A DNA stretch of 64,000 nucleotides from Nannochloropsis oceanica (taxonomy: Eukaryota; Sar; Eustigmatophyceae; Eustigmatales; Monodopsidaceae): assembly GCA_004519485.1 (NCBI GenBank), contig CP038115.1, forward strand, positions 248,001 to 312,000, given 5' to 3'. The translations under genes and the position numbers were made by a program. Shown here piece by piece: positions 22,212-33,282 of the stretch. The number at the start of each line of letters is the position of its first letter. Within the stretch, counting starts at the first letter, position 1. The notes below the pieces were generated by a model. It was not told the origin of the DNA and did no database searches. It worked only from the letters and a program-made list of their open reading frames with translations.

Positions 22212-23801
22212 CTACGAAGACACCATCCCACCTCCTCCTTCTCCTCCTACTCCTCCTACTCCTCCCACCTTCCCTCCCTCCTTGGCCCTCGACACCTTTC
22301 TCGACAACACAGCCTTCTTACTGTCGTAATTCAGCGTCAGATACAAACTTTCCTTCACTCTACTCCCATCCTCCTTCACCTGTTCCTCCTCGTTAATTTT
22401 GATCTTCACCACCTTCTGTTGCTCATCCTTGCCCTCCTTCCCTCCCTCCCTTGCCCCATGCAAATAGAAACTGCGGATGCGCTCGTCATCTTGGGGAGTC
22501 AATCGGTTGCTTTTGGCCTTCATGCGATAGTAATCAGCAAGGGCATCTGTAATAGGAGCAGCAGCACCAGCAGCACCAGCCGGGGGGAGGGACGAGGGAG
22601 GGGGGGAGAGGAGACCAGCGAGGGCCTCGGCGGCGTTGCGTTTGCGAAGTTCCTGGGATTCAGCCAAGGAAGAAGATGGAGAAGAGGAGGAAGAAGAAGA
22701 AGGGGGAGGAGGAGGTGGTGGTGATGGCGGCGTCCGTTGCTGTTGTTGTTGATGCGTTTTTTTAGGGATGGGGAAACGGAGGGGTTGGGTGCTGCCAAAT
22801 TCTTGAGATACTGCCTCGTTTCGGGCTGCGATTTTGGCTTGGTTGCCTCCCCCTGTTTTTATCTCGTCGAGCTTAATAATTTTAAGGCGGGGTTTATCTT
22901 TTTTGGTATTCTGGTGGTGGTGTTGGGAGAGAAGGGAGGAAGGGGCGCTGAAAGATGAGGAGGACGAGGAGGAGGAGGGACGGCGTGGGAGCAAGTTGGG
23001 ACGTGGTGATGGAGGGGGCGGTTGTTTTAGCTCAGCTTTGAGAAGGGAGGAAGAGGATGAGGATGAGGAGGAGGAGGAGTGGGGGGCCGGGAGGGAGGAA
23101 GGGAGGGAGGAAGGGAGGGAGGGAGAGGGCATGAGGCTGGAGTCGGGGATGGGTTCCATTTCGACGTCTTTCAAGTCGCCAACGACGAAGTGGGCGTTTT
23201 GCTTCCGGGTCAGAGGGGCTTGACGGTGATGGCGCTGGATGAGGGCTTCGGAGAGATAGAGATATTCAATGGGACAGAAATAAGGTTCTGGTTCAACGCG
23301 ACAGCGGCGGCGGCGAGCGCGTGCGGCAGGTGACCCTCCTGCCACGGCTGCTGCTGCTGCTGCTGCTATTGCTTCATTTGCCTCCTCCTCCTTTTCGTCG
23401 TCTATCCCCTCTGCAAGCACCCCACATTTGTTGAAGACGTCCATCGTCACTTCCGCTGCGGGAGGGCGGGAACCAGGCCCTGTCATACCTGTGCTGCTGC
23501 CAAAGAGGGCGTCGCGGACCATGCATGCACAGACCTTAACCCACTCATCCTGGTCGCCGCCCGCCTCGTCCAACACGGACAGCAGCATTTCTTGGGGTAA
23601 TGCCGCGATTTCTTCGGAGTCTAATGCACGGAAGGCGAGAAGGACGCGTAGCTTAATGGCGTGATCAAGGGTGCGGAAGACATTGGAGATGTCGGAGAGG
23701 AAGGAGGGTTTGCTTTCCAGGTAAGCTGCTAGTTCAGCGCTTGACCAGGTGCTGCTTAGCTTCCTGTGGAGGAGTAGCTTGGGCTCCAGGAGAGATGACA
23801 T
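22212..23801 (-). CDS. NELFA: Negative elongation factor subunit A (NELF-A)
   Basis: The protein is 529 residues from the ATG at 23801; an ATG at 23864 would add 21 residues of little character. The N-terminal helical domain matches NELF-A: LHRKLSSTWSSAELAAYLES, AIKLRVLLAFRAL, then PIEYLYLSEALIQR and APLTRKQNAHF, like its LECQYLN and LTPPVKHFQL. The middle is disordered, with Ser and Pro runs. The C-terminus matches the conserved NELF-A tail: YYRMKAKSNRLTPQDDERI, VVKIKINEEE and LYLTLNYDS. NELF-A belongs to the nuclear complex that with DSIF pauses RNA polymerase II near promoters. NELF is well known in animals and Dictyostelium but absent from yeasts and land plants. It is divergent from the TAF1C-like gene, 328 bp away. 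Confidence 0.8.
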   Translation of the reverse strand: MSSLLEPKLLLHRKLSSTWSSAELAAYLESKPSFLSDISNVFRTLDHAIKLRVLLAFRALDSEEIAALPQEMLLSVLDEAGGDQDEWVKVCACMVRDALFGSSTGMTGPGSRPPAAEVTMDVFNKCGVLAEGIDDEKEEEANEAIAAAAAAAVAGGSPAARARRRRCRVEPEPYFCPIEYLYLSEALIQRHHRQAPLTRKQNAHFVVGDLKDVEMEPIPDSSLMPSPSLPSSLPSSLPAPHSSSSSSSSSSSLLKAELKQPPPPSPRPNLLPRRPSSSSSSSSFSAPSSLLSQHHHQNTKKDKPRLKIIKLDEIKTGGGNQAKIAARNEAVSQEFGSTQPLRFPIPKKTHQQQQQRTPPSPPPPPPPSSSSSSSPSSSLAESQELRKRNAAEALAGLLSPPPSSLPPAGAAGAAAPITDALADYYRMKAKSNRLTPQDDERIRSFYLHGAREGGKEGKDEQQKVVKIKINEEEQVKEDGSRVKESLYLTLNYDSKKAVLSRKVSRAKEGGKVGGVGGVGGEGGGGMVSS

Positions 23802-24129
23802 TGCTCTGTGGGAGTGATCGTGTGAGATGTGTAAGCATAATGGTTGTGTTGTGTGGAAGGACATGGGAACGTGGAGGATGAGCAGGGGGGGGGGTCAGGA
23901 GGTCGAGCAGCATGGCTGTTTTGGGGTCTTGTTCACAGACAGCTCTCACTTAACACCCGCACGCACGCTTACATACAACAAACATAGATAAAAAGAGAAC
24001 TAGGACGCCATGTCGCGCAAATTTGGATGCGAGAGAAGCCACAACGACCTTGACAAGCTATCGCGGGCAGCAGCCTCATCGATGGGATGGAGGAGGCGAG
24101 TGCTACGATAGGCAACCAGGATAGGCATT
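23802..24129. promoter_or_regulatory. Shared promoter region of NELF-A and TAF1C-like genes
   Basis: These 328 bp lie between two divergent starts. A run of ten G is found at about 23886-23895. I recognise no core element, and promoter function is inferred from position. Confidence 0.35.
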
Positions 24130-26823
24130 ATGGAGGCCGACGAGAAAGACAGCGCCGCCTCTACAGGCAGCAATAATAGCAGCAACCAGGATCATTACTG
24201 CAACAGTACCAGGGCACGCAGACGGCGAATTTATGGGGTGGATCGTCCCGTCCTAGGATATCGAAACGTAGCAGCCTACGTCCACGCACGGGAAGGGCCA
24301 GACGGACGATTTGGCCCACCTCCCGGCAGACAGCGACTAGGAGGGGTTGCTTATTCACAAGCTACCTTGTTGCAGCAATGGCAACCAGATCTTATGCTCG
24401 ACATGGACACCATGGTGGAGTTGCTGAAGGAGGATTGGGAAGAACGGCCAGCTCGACGGAGGGAGGGCATGGAGAGGCAAGGGAATGCGTTATGGATCCC
24501 CTTCTTTCCCCTCGCCTCCAACCAGCAGCACCAACAACAACATTTACTGGTGCATGCGGGGGGGGCTATCATGGACCGGTTGTATTTTTCGTTGTTGGAC
24601 GAGAGAAGGAGCTCAATCAGGAGTGGTGGCGGCCATGAAGAGGAAGAGGAGGAGGAGGAGGAGGAGGAGGAGGAGGAGGAGGGGAGAATACGAAATAAAA
24701 GTAGTAGCAGTAGATTTCATCCTCCGACATGCACGGTGCATGGAGGAGGGATGTGGGTATCGGGAGAAGTAGGGGGTATACGCCAAATTGCACCTTTGAA
24801 TCAATATGAGCCTGCTGTTACCGCTGCTGCCGCTGCTACTGCTCCTCCGACGTGCTTCATCCGGGGGACCACTGAAGCAGCTCTTTTTCAGCTACGACCA
24901 TTAGAGGAGGAGGAGCAACAGTGGTCCTACCCCTTTCTCCTCACCCCTCTCCAAAAGTGTCAGTTTCAGCATCCTCTGCTTGACATAGCCACACGCCCTT
25001 CCTCCCCCCACCGTTGTGCCTTCCTAACCGACCGTCTCGAGGTATTCGAATGGACAAGCGCTGCTGGTGCTACCCGTATCAATTACCAACTCTCTCTTCC
25101 TTCCTTGCTTTCTCCCCCTTCGGTTTCTGCGTCGAGGTTGATGTGGGGGGCGCATCCCCGCTCGCTGTGGTTGAGTATAGATGATGCTGGTGCTGCTGCT
25201 TCCTCTGCAGCTGGTGGCACTTCCCTGTACCACCTTGATTTGAGACAAAAGATAGCGGCAGGTAGATTGAATCTAGGAGGAAGAGGAAGAAGAGTAGATG
25301 GAGGAGGTGGTGGGGGAGGAGGAAGAGGACAAGGAGGGAGGAGGAGGATCACTGCTAAAGGTCATCTGCTCTCCACGGGTCGGTTCCCCTCTGGACTTTT
25401 AGGGCCCGAGAAGCCCTTGGTAGAAGGAGGGAGGGAGGGGGGGAGGGAAGGAGGGAGGGTTGGGGCAATGGAGCGTCATCCCACCGACGAAAATTTGTTG
25501 TTTGTGAGTGTGGCGGAAGCTCTCCTTCTGTTGGACTTGAGACAACCGAGCACCCCTCTAGCGGTGCTACCACAAGCTGACTCATGCCATCTCCTTGCTG
25601 TTGGTCTAGAGCAGCAGCAGCAGCAGCAGCAACAACAACAAAAGACGTGGGTGACCGCGGGATGTCGAACAATGCCCCGGCTTCATTTTCATTTCGAGGA
25701 GGAAGGAGGCGGGAAGGAGGGCGGGACAGCAGTCTCAGGGAGGGGGATCGTGGAGGAGTGGTGCTCGGGAGTGGACTGGTTGACAAGAGGAGGGAGCGAG
25801 GGAAAGAGGGCGGGTTTGAGGTATGAGACTGGCACGTTCGTAAATTGGGATCTCACTCCCGAGAGAGGACAGTCAGTCTGGCTGGCGGGGTTGGGGGCCA
25901 TCCCTTCCTCCCTCCCTTCCTCGTCCTCGTCCTCGTCCTCATCTTTTTACCTGCCGTACCTGACGTCATTGGGCGATCTATACATGCAGCGGGTGTTAGT
26001 GGGAGCGGGAAAGGGAGGGAGGGGAGAGGGGGGGGAGGGATGGCGTACGTGGGAGACGAGGGATATGCCTTGTGGAGTTTCTCGTCACCTTCGCGATGAT
26101 GGAGGGGAGGTGGAGGAGGAGGAGGAGGAGGAGGAGGAGGAAAAGGAGGAGGAGGAGGAGGAGCAGCAGCAGCAGCAGCCACAACAGCAACAACAGCAAC
26201 AACAGCAGCACCAGCAAGAGATAAATAGGAGAAAACTGCAATTATCTTCCCCTTCTATCCCTTCCTTGCCTTCTTCCGCTTTTTTCCAACCCTACGCTAA
26301 AGACGATCTGAAGGACTATCAAGTTGCTGCTCTCGACCCTCCACACACTGCCTTCGGCACTGACCTTCTCGCTGCTCCTGTGGATACCACCTTTAGCAGC
26401 AGTAGCAGCAACTGTAGTAGCCGCAGAGTGGCGACAGATGTAAATAGCAAAGCGCTAGCTCGGAGGACGAGGGAGGGGGGGAAGGAGGGGTTGCATCGCG
26501 TGGTTAGAGAGCAGTGGGGAGAGCTAGCGAAATTCCTGTGTGAGCATCCGAAGAGCTTAATTGAAGTCGCATCGTTTTTGGAAAGAAAGACGAGTGGGTG
26601 CATGAGGGGAGAAGGGGGAGGGATGGAGGGAGAAAGCGGAGGAGGGCAGGAAGGAGGAAGGCGAGGAAAGGTGGCGCGAAGGTTGAGAGACTTATGGGAA
26701 GTCTTGTACGAAGAGGAGGAAGTAGCGAGAGAGGATGGGGGGGAACGACTCATGCACTTACAGTTGGCCATGCCGTCATCGAAAGTGATGAGGGTGGAAG
26801 ACGGAATCCAGGTGGTGGGGAGG

Positions 26824-26855
<32 letters not shown>

Positions 26856-27525
26856 TGAGGAGGTGGAGGAGGATGAGGATGAGGATGAGGATGAGGAGGA
26901 AGAAGAGGAAGGAGAAAGTGGCAAGAGCAATAGTAGTAGCAATAGTAGTAGCAGCAGCAGTGGCACAACGAGCAACTCTGAGGTGGAGGAAAAAGAAGAG
27001 GAGGAGGACAACGAGAATGGATTGACCTCCCTGTCGAAGAGGAGAAAGAAAGCGAAGAAGACGAGGAGGAGACGGTCCTGTACCTGTACAATTGCTGATG
27101 CTGCTGCTGTTCCTATTAGTACCACTACAAGTATTGCTAATGCTGCTGCTTCTGACGCGAGCAGAGATCGGGATAGGCGGAGTGGTGATGGTGTCGTCGC
27201 TACCACTACAGCTGCTGTTGTTGCTACTGTTGCTCCAGCTGCTGAGATGCGACAGAGGCGGCCATGTGGCTCTTCTTCTTGCCTAGTCCCTGCTCTGTGT
27301 CTATATTGGATTGTGGATTCTGATGCCTTAAAGCCAAAACTAAAGCAAGACAAGGAGGAGGAGGGGAGAGGGGACAGGGAACAGCGAGGAGGTAGAGGAG
27401 GAAGGAGGAAGAAGGAGAGGAGAAAACGAGCTTCGGCCTTGCAAGGATTGGACGGGGAGACTCTGCATTGGTTAAGGGCGAAGTGGCATGAGAAACAAAG
27501 CACGATGATTACGGATGTAGTTTAG
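24130..27525 (+). CDS. TAF1C/Rrn6-like RNA polymerase I initiation factor (putative)
   Basis: One uninterrupted frame of 1131 residues. The recognisable part resembles the beta-propeller core of TAF1C/Rrn6: PLLDIATRPSSPHRCAFLTD, then RLMWGAHPRSLWLS, SLYHLDLR, and RHPTDENLLFVSVAEALLLL with LLDLRQPSTPLAVL. This order (hydrophobic blade, W/F-G-x-H-P-R, L-D-L-R, H-P-x-x-x-x-L) is typical of that family, whose members bring RNA polymerase I to rDNA. About half of the protein is low complexity: Glu runs of 10-17 residues, Gln/His and Ser runs, Gly-Arg-Glu repeats from GGGA, and a basic nuclear-type stretch (KRRKKAKKTRRRRS). The call rests on motifs read by eye. A generic WD40 nuclear protein is the alternative. 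Confidence 0.5.
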
Positions 27526-27936
27526 CGTGAAAGATGTGGATATACTGGGGCAGTAATAGCAGCAGCAGCAGCAACAACAACAAAAAGAGCCATTGACAAA
27601 AGCAGCAGCACAAATAGCTGTGATGAGATTGAAGGAATCAACCATGCTAACAATAGGCGAAGAAATAAAACAAAACAACTAAAGTGACTGTGTATCACAC
27701 ATGGAAAAGAGGATCCCGTAGCTCGTCCCTCTCTCGTTTCTCATTCATTCCTCCCTCCTTTTAGTCTCTCTGCATTTTCTTCCTATCGACTACTCACACA
27801 GCAAATTTGAACTCTGATTTTTTTGGAAGTCCACAGCTTTCCATTTCTTTTACTTCATTTTTCTATTGAACTGCGACTACTCAATTTAGAAAGTATCACT
27901 CACTCTCCTCTTTTCCTTCCATTTCCATGTTTACTT
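27526..27936. other. Intergenic region, convergent 3' ends
   Basis: About 410 bp between the TAF1C-like and NDUFAF5 stops. There is a short AGC/AAC repeat at 27556-27615, then T-rich sequence. No gene is seen. Confidence 0.6.
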
Positions 27937-29499
27937 CTATTTGTGCCTTGAACACCCACCACTGCCATCATTCCCGCCCTCGCTAATATCCCCTTTCTGC
28001 AGCATCTTGAGACTCACCTTCCCCGAACCCCGCTTCTTGGGCTGTGGCTGCGACTCGTGCGGCGCCCATCCAATCATGTACACAACTTGAAACGTAGCCG
28101 GGACCGACCCGTCGTTTTCCCCATAGAGCTCCTGAAGAAGAAAACAGGAATGAGTGGAAGGTTCAAATGAGTATGTGTGAGCATAACACAAAGATGCCCT
28201 GCAACTATAATCTTTTACCCTCCCGCCCTTGCCCTTGCCCCTCCTCCCCAATCTGATATCTGGTGGATGCTGCCACAAAAATTGCTTGACTCACACATGG
28301 CCACCGTGTCAGCAGAATGGACCGTGACTCTCTCGTTCCCTGCCAATGGCCCATCAACACCAACGCTTCCTCTCCATCCCTCCATCTCTATGCCCCTACC
28401 TGATATATAGCAGCTGCTGCCAGGAAGGTCTCTCGACTAACGTGTTGTCTACGCGTCAATATGGCACTGCTCTCTCCCATTCCCTGCAGATGCTCCATCA
28501 ACACCAAAGCGTCCGGGAAATTTACAATCAGTGTATCCACGTCCACCGTTGGCAACGCAAAGCCCGCCGCTTGCAATAGTGCCCCACAATCAGCCACATG
28601 CGCCGCTGGGGAGACATGGGGGGAGATACCCCCTTCTCTTTCTTGTTCGGCGAGTTGTAGAGCGATCCTAAGCTCTTTGAGGGTGTTGCCGCCGAGCATG
28701 GAAGCAAGGAGGACGCCGTCGGGTTTTAGGGCTTGGCAGGCTTGTCTCATCGCGTGGGGGAGGTCATTGATCCAATGCAAAGAGAGATTGCTGATGATCA
28801 AATCGAAGGACTGGGGGGAGAAGGGAAGATGTTCCTCGTCAGCCAGGACGGGAAGGATTTTGAGCGGTGAAGAAGAAGAATGAGAGGAAGAGGGAAGGAG
28901 GAGGCCTTGCTCGGTGACGCCGCAGCGGACCAGGCGTTCGATTCCACCTGCACCACCCTCTGCGTAAAGATGTATGCGTATATTTGTATGTGTGTGTATA
29001 TGAGCGTATGTATGTGCTGAAAGGGAAGACGACGAGCATACTCTCTTGGTGTAAGGTGACTCTACTACTTACTGCCACTCAATCCCTGGACAGCACAAAT
29101 CTCCTTGGCAACGTGAGGGCCGTACGCCCCCAACTCCAAGGCCTCTGGGAATTCACGCATAATGTCTTCCAACCGATCCACAAGTCTCTTGGCAACTTCC
29201 GCCCTCAAATAATCGTATTCGGGCCAGTTAGATGCCAAGGAAGCCCGGGCACGCTGACGTTTCTTCCCCGCCCGGTCAAAGATGTTCATGGTGGGCATGG
29301 ATGAGAAGGAGGAGGCTGCCGGCCGGCCTGCTACAATCGTTACTGGGACGGAAATAGGCCTGTGTCTGAGCCTGCCGAATGCCTTTGCTGTTGCAGTCGC
29401 GGCAGACGCCTGGCTTCTTTTTATTACCAACATTGTCCTGTTTGTGCATGTCGGTGGAGGACGGGGGGTGAAGAGCTGTGAAGAAGCTGTCTGCGTCAT
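27937..29499 (-). CDS. NDUFAF5: NDUFAF5-type complex I assembly factor (arginine hydroxylase), mitochondrial
   Basis: Three exons join in frame: 29499-29073, 28959-28400 and 28131-27937, giving 393 residues. The N-terminal 90 residues are Ala, Arg and Ser rich and suit a mitochondrial presequence. The methyltransferase-fold core shows VLADEEHLPFSPQSFDLIIS, NLSLHWINDLP, LKPDGVLLASMLGGNTL and, in exon 3, ELYGENDGSVPATFQ with YMIGWAPHES. These match NDUFAF5, which hydroxylates an Arg of complex I subunit NDUFS7 during assembly. The usual glycine-rich SAM loop around the exon 1-2 junction is changed (QGLSGK then GGAGG). The ATG at 29499 (MTQTASSQ) is the first with a fitting presequence. It is divergent from the disordered protein gene 312 bp away. 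Confidence 0.88.
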
Positions 29500-29811
29500 G
29501 ATGGCGAGGCAGGGGAGGTCAGACGGCGGCCCATGATGTTCCTTCAATCTTTCGCAGCCCCATTCCCCCTTGTTTTTCGTTAGTTTGGGTTGCCCTGTAG
29601 AACGAATGATACAAAATTGTCCACAAACATTTTTTTCTTGCGGATCTTTGCCCAACCTGTGTTATTTTGACCGGGCACCCGGGGGGAAAAGACCTTTTTT
29701 TCAAATATTCTATTTTGGGCCTACGGGAACCGCGGGCTAAACCAACAACCTTTGGCTCCGAAAATAAAGTCGGCCTCACGTACGCATCTTTACCATGTAA
29801 AACAACAAAGA
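29500..29811. promoter_or_regulatory. Shared 5' region of NDUFAF5 and the polyQ protein gene
   Basis: These 312 bp separate two divergent ATGs. A T-run with TTTTTTCTTG lies at about 29631, and GGGCACCCGGGGGG at about 29674. I see no gene and no clear core promoter element. Confidence 0.35.
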
Positions 29812-31055
29812 ATGACCAGACAGCCGCCAGAGGCCGCGACATGCAAGGGCTCTGCTGCGGCAGGCAAGCCCCAGCAGCCGCCCCCGCCCACCAACGCGCG
29901 TCCTGCATACCTTGCGCTGCCTTCAGTCTACGCCACGCCATCGCCATCCTCCACGTTTCCCCCGCGTAAACTCCCTACCACATCGTCCCAGCTCCAGCCC
30001 TCCCGCTCCCGTCTGAAATACCGTGGAGAGGAGTACGACTCCGCGGCACCGGTGGAAATTACTTTTGACTCGCTGGCGTCGGGCTCGCCTCGGATGGATG
30101 CAGGAGTGGGGCGTGGTGGTAAGGCAACTCACGACAGCAGAGGGCACAACCAGCTCTCCTTGCAGAAACAGCGTGAGTTGGACCGTCTGAAAGAGATCCG
30201 CCGTGCGCAACAGGAGAAGATTGAGCGCGCGAAGGAATGGTTATTGCAACGCCGTGCTTCCTCTGCAGCCCCGTCCCTTTCCTCCTTCCCCTTATCCGCC
30301 TCCGCCGCCTTACCCATCATCCTAGGGTCTACATCCTTCTCTATTGCACATACAGGTCCGCCGTCCTCCGCGTCTCTGTCGTCCTCTTCGATCGCCCTCA
30401 CCGCCCGCCTGGACGAAAAGCCTCCCGCTGTTGAAACCGCTGAGGGGGCGTCTCTGTCAGCCCTCCAGCCTTTGGCTGTAAACTTTCCCAACAAAAACAA
30501 TAAAACAAAGGCCACTTGTGTTCAAGCACTGGTGGCCGAGGCCCTGGCCGCCATCAAGGCAGCGATGGAGAGCAAAAGCACGCAGGTTGAGGAAGGGGAT
30601 TTGCCTGTATCTGCTTCTGGTCTTTTGGCCGTGGATGCGTCGATCATGGCAGCGGTAGCCATCGAACCCTCTCTTTCTCCTTCTATTCTTATAAAAGGCA
30701 ATAGAGTTAAAGGCGAAACTGTATCATACGATGTAGGACAAGGGCAAGAGCATCAGTGTCAGGAACAGGAGGAGCTACCCTTGTCGTTGCCTCATCCGGA
30801 GCAGCTGTTGGCCACGGGAATGGAAGGTATAGTCAGTAGCATACCACCGCAAGACAAGGAGGAAGCGTCGACAACGACAAGAAATAATATCGAGGGCTCT
30901 ATGGCCTCAGCTGCCATTGAACCTGAAGACACGCCCGCGGCTGGGGGGTCGTTATCGTCGCCCCCGCAGGCCGTGCTCTTCTCCTTGCTGGAGCAGCAGG
31001 GTGAGGAGCAGCAGCAGCAACAGCTACAGCTACAGCTACAGCTACAGCTACAGCT

Positions 31056-31120
<65 letters not shown>

Positions 31121-32685
31121 GACACCAACGACGTATGACAGCTTTGGGGGAGCGTTTGGAAGCTCGAACTTTCGTCCGTGGCTTTTTGGTGGAGGTGCGG
31201 AAGGACGTCATCTCCATGCTGCAGGAGGAAGGGGCATTTGACGGACCTGATGCTGTGGATGCTGGTAGCAGTATTGCTCCTGAAGAAGCTGTGGAAGCTG
31301 CAACCGTGAAGGCTGTTGCTACCGCTACAGCAGCTACAACTACTATGGCTGTTGCTGTAGAACTTGTCGCTGCTGCCGGGGCCTCCCTCGCGCAGGTGCT
31401 ACGGGAGGAGGAACTAGCGGGGGAGGACGAGGCGCATAAGAAGGAGGAGGAGGCGGAGCAGGAGGGGCCGCATATTGATCTAAGTGCTGCTAATGTTAAG
31501 AAGAATTTCTTAAGTGCCACCCCTTCGGTAACAATGTTTTCCGCGTCTTATGAGGAAGAGCAGAAGGAGCAGGGGGATGAGGAGCAGCAGGAGCAGCATC
31601 CGCAGATAGGACAAGATATGGTTCTTCCTGCTGACGATGTCTCGGCTATCATCGAGGTGCAGGAGCACGCTGCAGAGGGAGAGAAGGAGATTAAAGTGGC
31701 AGAACTTACCTTCCCTGACCAGCAACAGGAGGCAATGGTTTTGCCTGTCCTCCTGGAGGGAGATGAGGATGTGAAGCCCGGGGCGCAGGCTGAGGTCGTC
31801 ACCCTCTCTTTGCACTCGCAACTGCAACCACCGTTCTTGCATGTGCTTCAGGAGGAGGAAGGGGGTGACGATAAGGAGGCACAAGACGAGCCAATTCTTC
31901 TTGAGCAAGAGGGTGAGGGCTTGACAGTGATGGAGCGGGCCACAGCCGTGGCGGCAGCGGCGACTGACGGGAAGGGGAATCAGCAGGGGCAGCAACAGCA
32001 GGAACAACAGCCCTCTATGCTCGTTTTGGAGCCGGTCGAAGAGAGAAAGAAGGCGGAAGCGCCTGTGGTGGCGATCGAACCTGGTTTGATTGTGACCACA
32101 GCGCCTGCAGGGGAGGAGAAGGAGGAGGAGGAGCAACAGCAGGAGCAGCAGCAGGAAGGGGAGAGGGAGGAGGAGGAGGAGGAGGCGGCGGCATTTGTAC
32201 TACAGGCGGACGAGGAGGAGAAAGAGAAAATGGCGAGCGCGGTAGCCACCGCGGTGGTTCCTGAGGAAGACGAGGAGAAAGAGGAAAAGGAAGAGGAGGA
32301 GGAAAAGCAGCAGCAGCCTGCGTTGGAACCGAGAAAGAAGGAAAGAGGTAGAAAGGAACAAAGAGATGAGGAGGAAGCAGGGGCGTGTGGTCCTCTCCAT
32401 GCGGCGGCAGAAGCTTTTGAAGCAGTCCCCTCTGTTGACAGGGAAGAGGTGCTTGAAGCAGGGGCTGAGGCAGATGCAGGTAGCATGGTTGAACCTACGG
32501 TGGTCCTGTCCTCCGTCTTGGTGGAAGGGGGAGAGGAGGACCAAGAAAGTTCCATTCGGCTCGAAGCGAGTGGGGCGGGCGATGCGACGGAGGAGCAAAA
32601 GCAAGAGAAGGATGAGGATGAGGGCAGCTCCAGCAATGGAAAGGACAGGACAGTGGAAGAGGCAGGCCTGATTGAGGAGGAGTAG
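29812..32685 (+). CDS. Large disordered Glu/Gln-rich protein with polyQ tract, unknown function
   Basis: A single frame of 957 residues from the ATG at 29812. Only a basic-acidic helix near residues 115-145 (RELDRLKEIRRAQQEKIERA) looks structured and could form a coiled coil. The rest is acidic and low complexity, with E/Q/A-rich segments such as EEEEQQQEQQQEGEREEEE and a polyQ run of more than 20 residues encoded at 31057-31119. I recognise no domain. The frame is real in the sense that it stays open for 2.9 kb with codon-periodic composition, but repeat-rich DNA also tends to keep frames open. It could be a scaffold or nuclear protein; there is no evidence for either. Confidence 0.55.
31024..31119 (+). 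repeat. CTACAG then CAG trinucleotide tract inside coding sequence
   Basis: About five CTACAG units lead into a pure CAG tract of 21 units (31057-31119), read as Leu-Gln repeats and then polyglutamine. The purity of the tract suggests length variation between strains. Confidence 0.9.
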
Positions 32686-33282
32686 CAAGCTACGACAAGT
32701 ATAGAAGAGAAGAATGAAGAAAATGGGGTGACAGTGACGACAGTTGTCTCTGGCGCCGAGCAAGAGGTTGAGAATTAGAAACGTGGTGGACGACAGTGCA
32801 TGGAACGAGGAGAAAGATATAGAGAGAGGAGAATATAATCTACCAATGTAGGAAAATGAGAGCAAGTACAATTAATTTTAAAAGAATTGGAGGGTGGAGA
32901 ATCATGAGGGATGCTGTGTCGCTGATCTCTCCGGCCAAGAGAAAGTGGTCGAATGACAGATGAGTCGTGGCGTAGAGATCGTACTGTGTGAAACATGCCC
33001 GGATGTGTCGTGTTGATGTGTGTGTGCACCATATCTTTGTATGTACTAACTCAGGAAAGTCGCACTGGAATTTGGTTTCATTGGAATACGGTGCCATGCG
33101 CAGTGCGACATCAAGGAGAGACACAAGCAAGAAGACAAATAAAAAAAACTCAAATGTATAGGCTACAATTGGTTATGTAGTCGCTTTCCGTGTTCCTGTT
33201 CTTTAAATTCGGAGATGTCACTATCGCTGGATTGATTGAGTGACGAGGAATGAAAGAAGGGAAGGGCGAACCGCTCAATTTT
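32686..33282. other. Intergenic region, convergent 3' ends
   Basis: About 600 bp between the polyQ gene and grpE. It contains AAATAAAAAAAAC near 33138 and no frame worth calling; probably both 3' UTRs. Confidence 0.6.

Noticed and set aside
26319-27503. 394-codon minus-strand open frame
   Set aside because: It lies antisense to the TAF1C-like gene and reads Ser/Leu runs opposite Glu and Ser codon repeats; no domain.
30792-31520. Minus-strand frame with a poly-Cys run
   Set aside because: It is the antisense of the CAG/CTACAG tract in the polyQ gene; no independent support.
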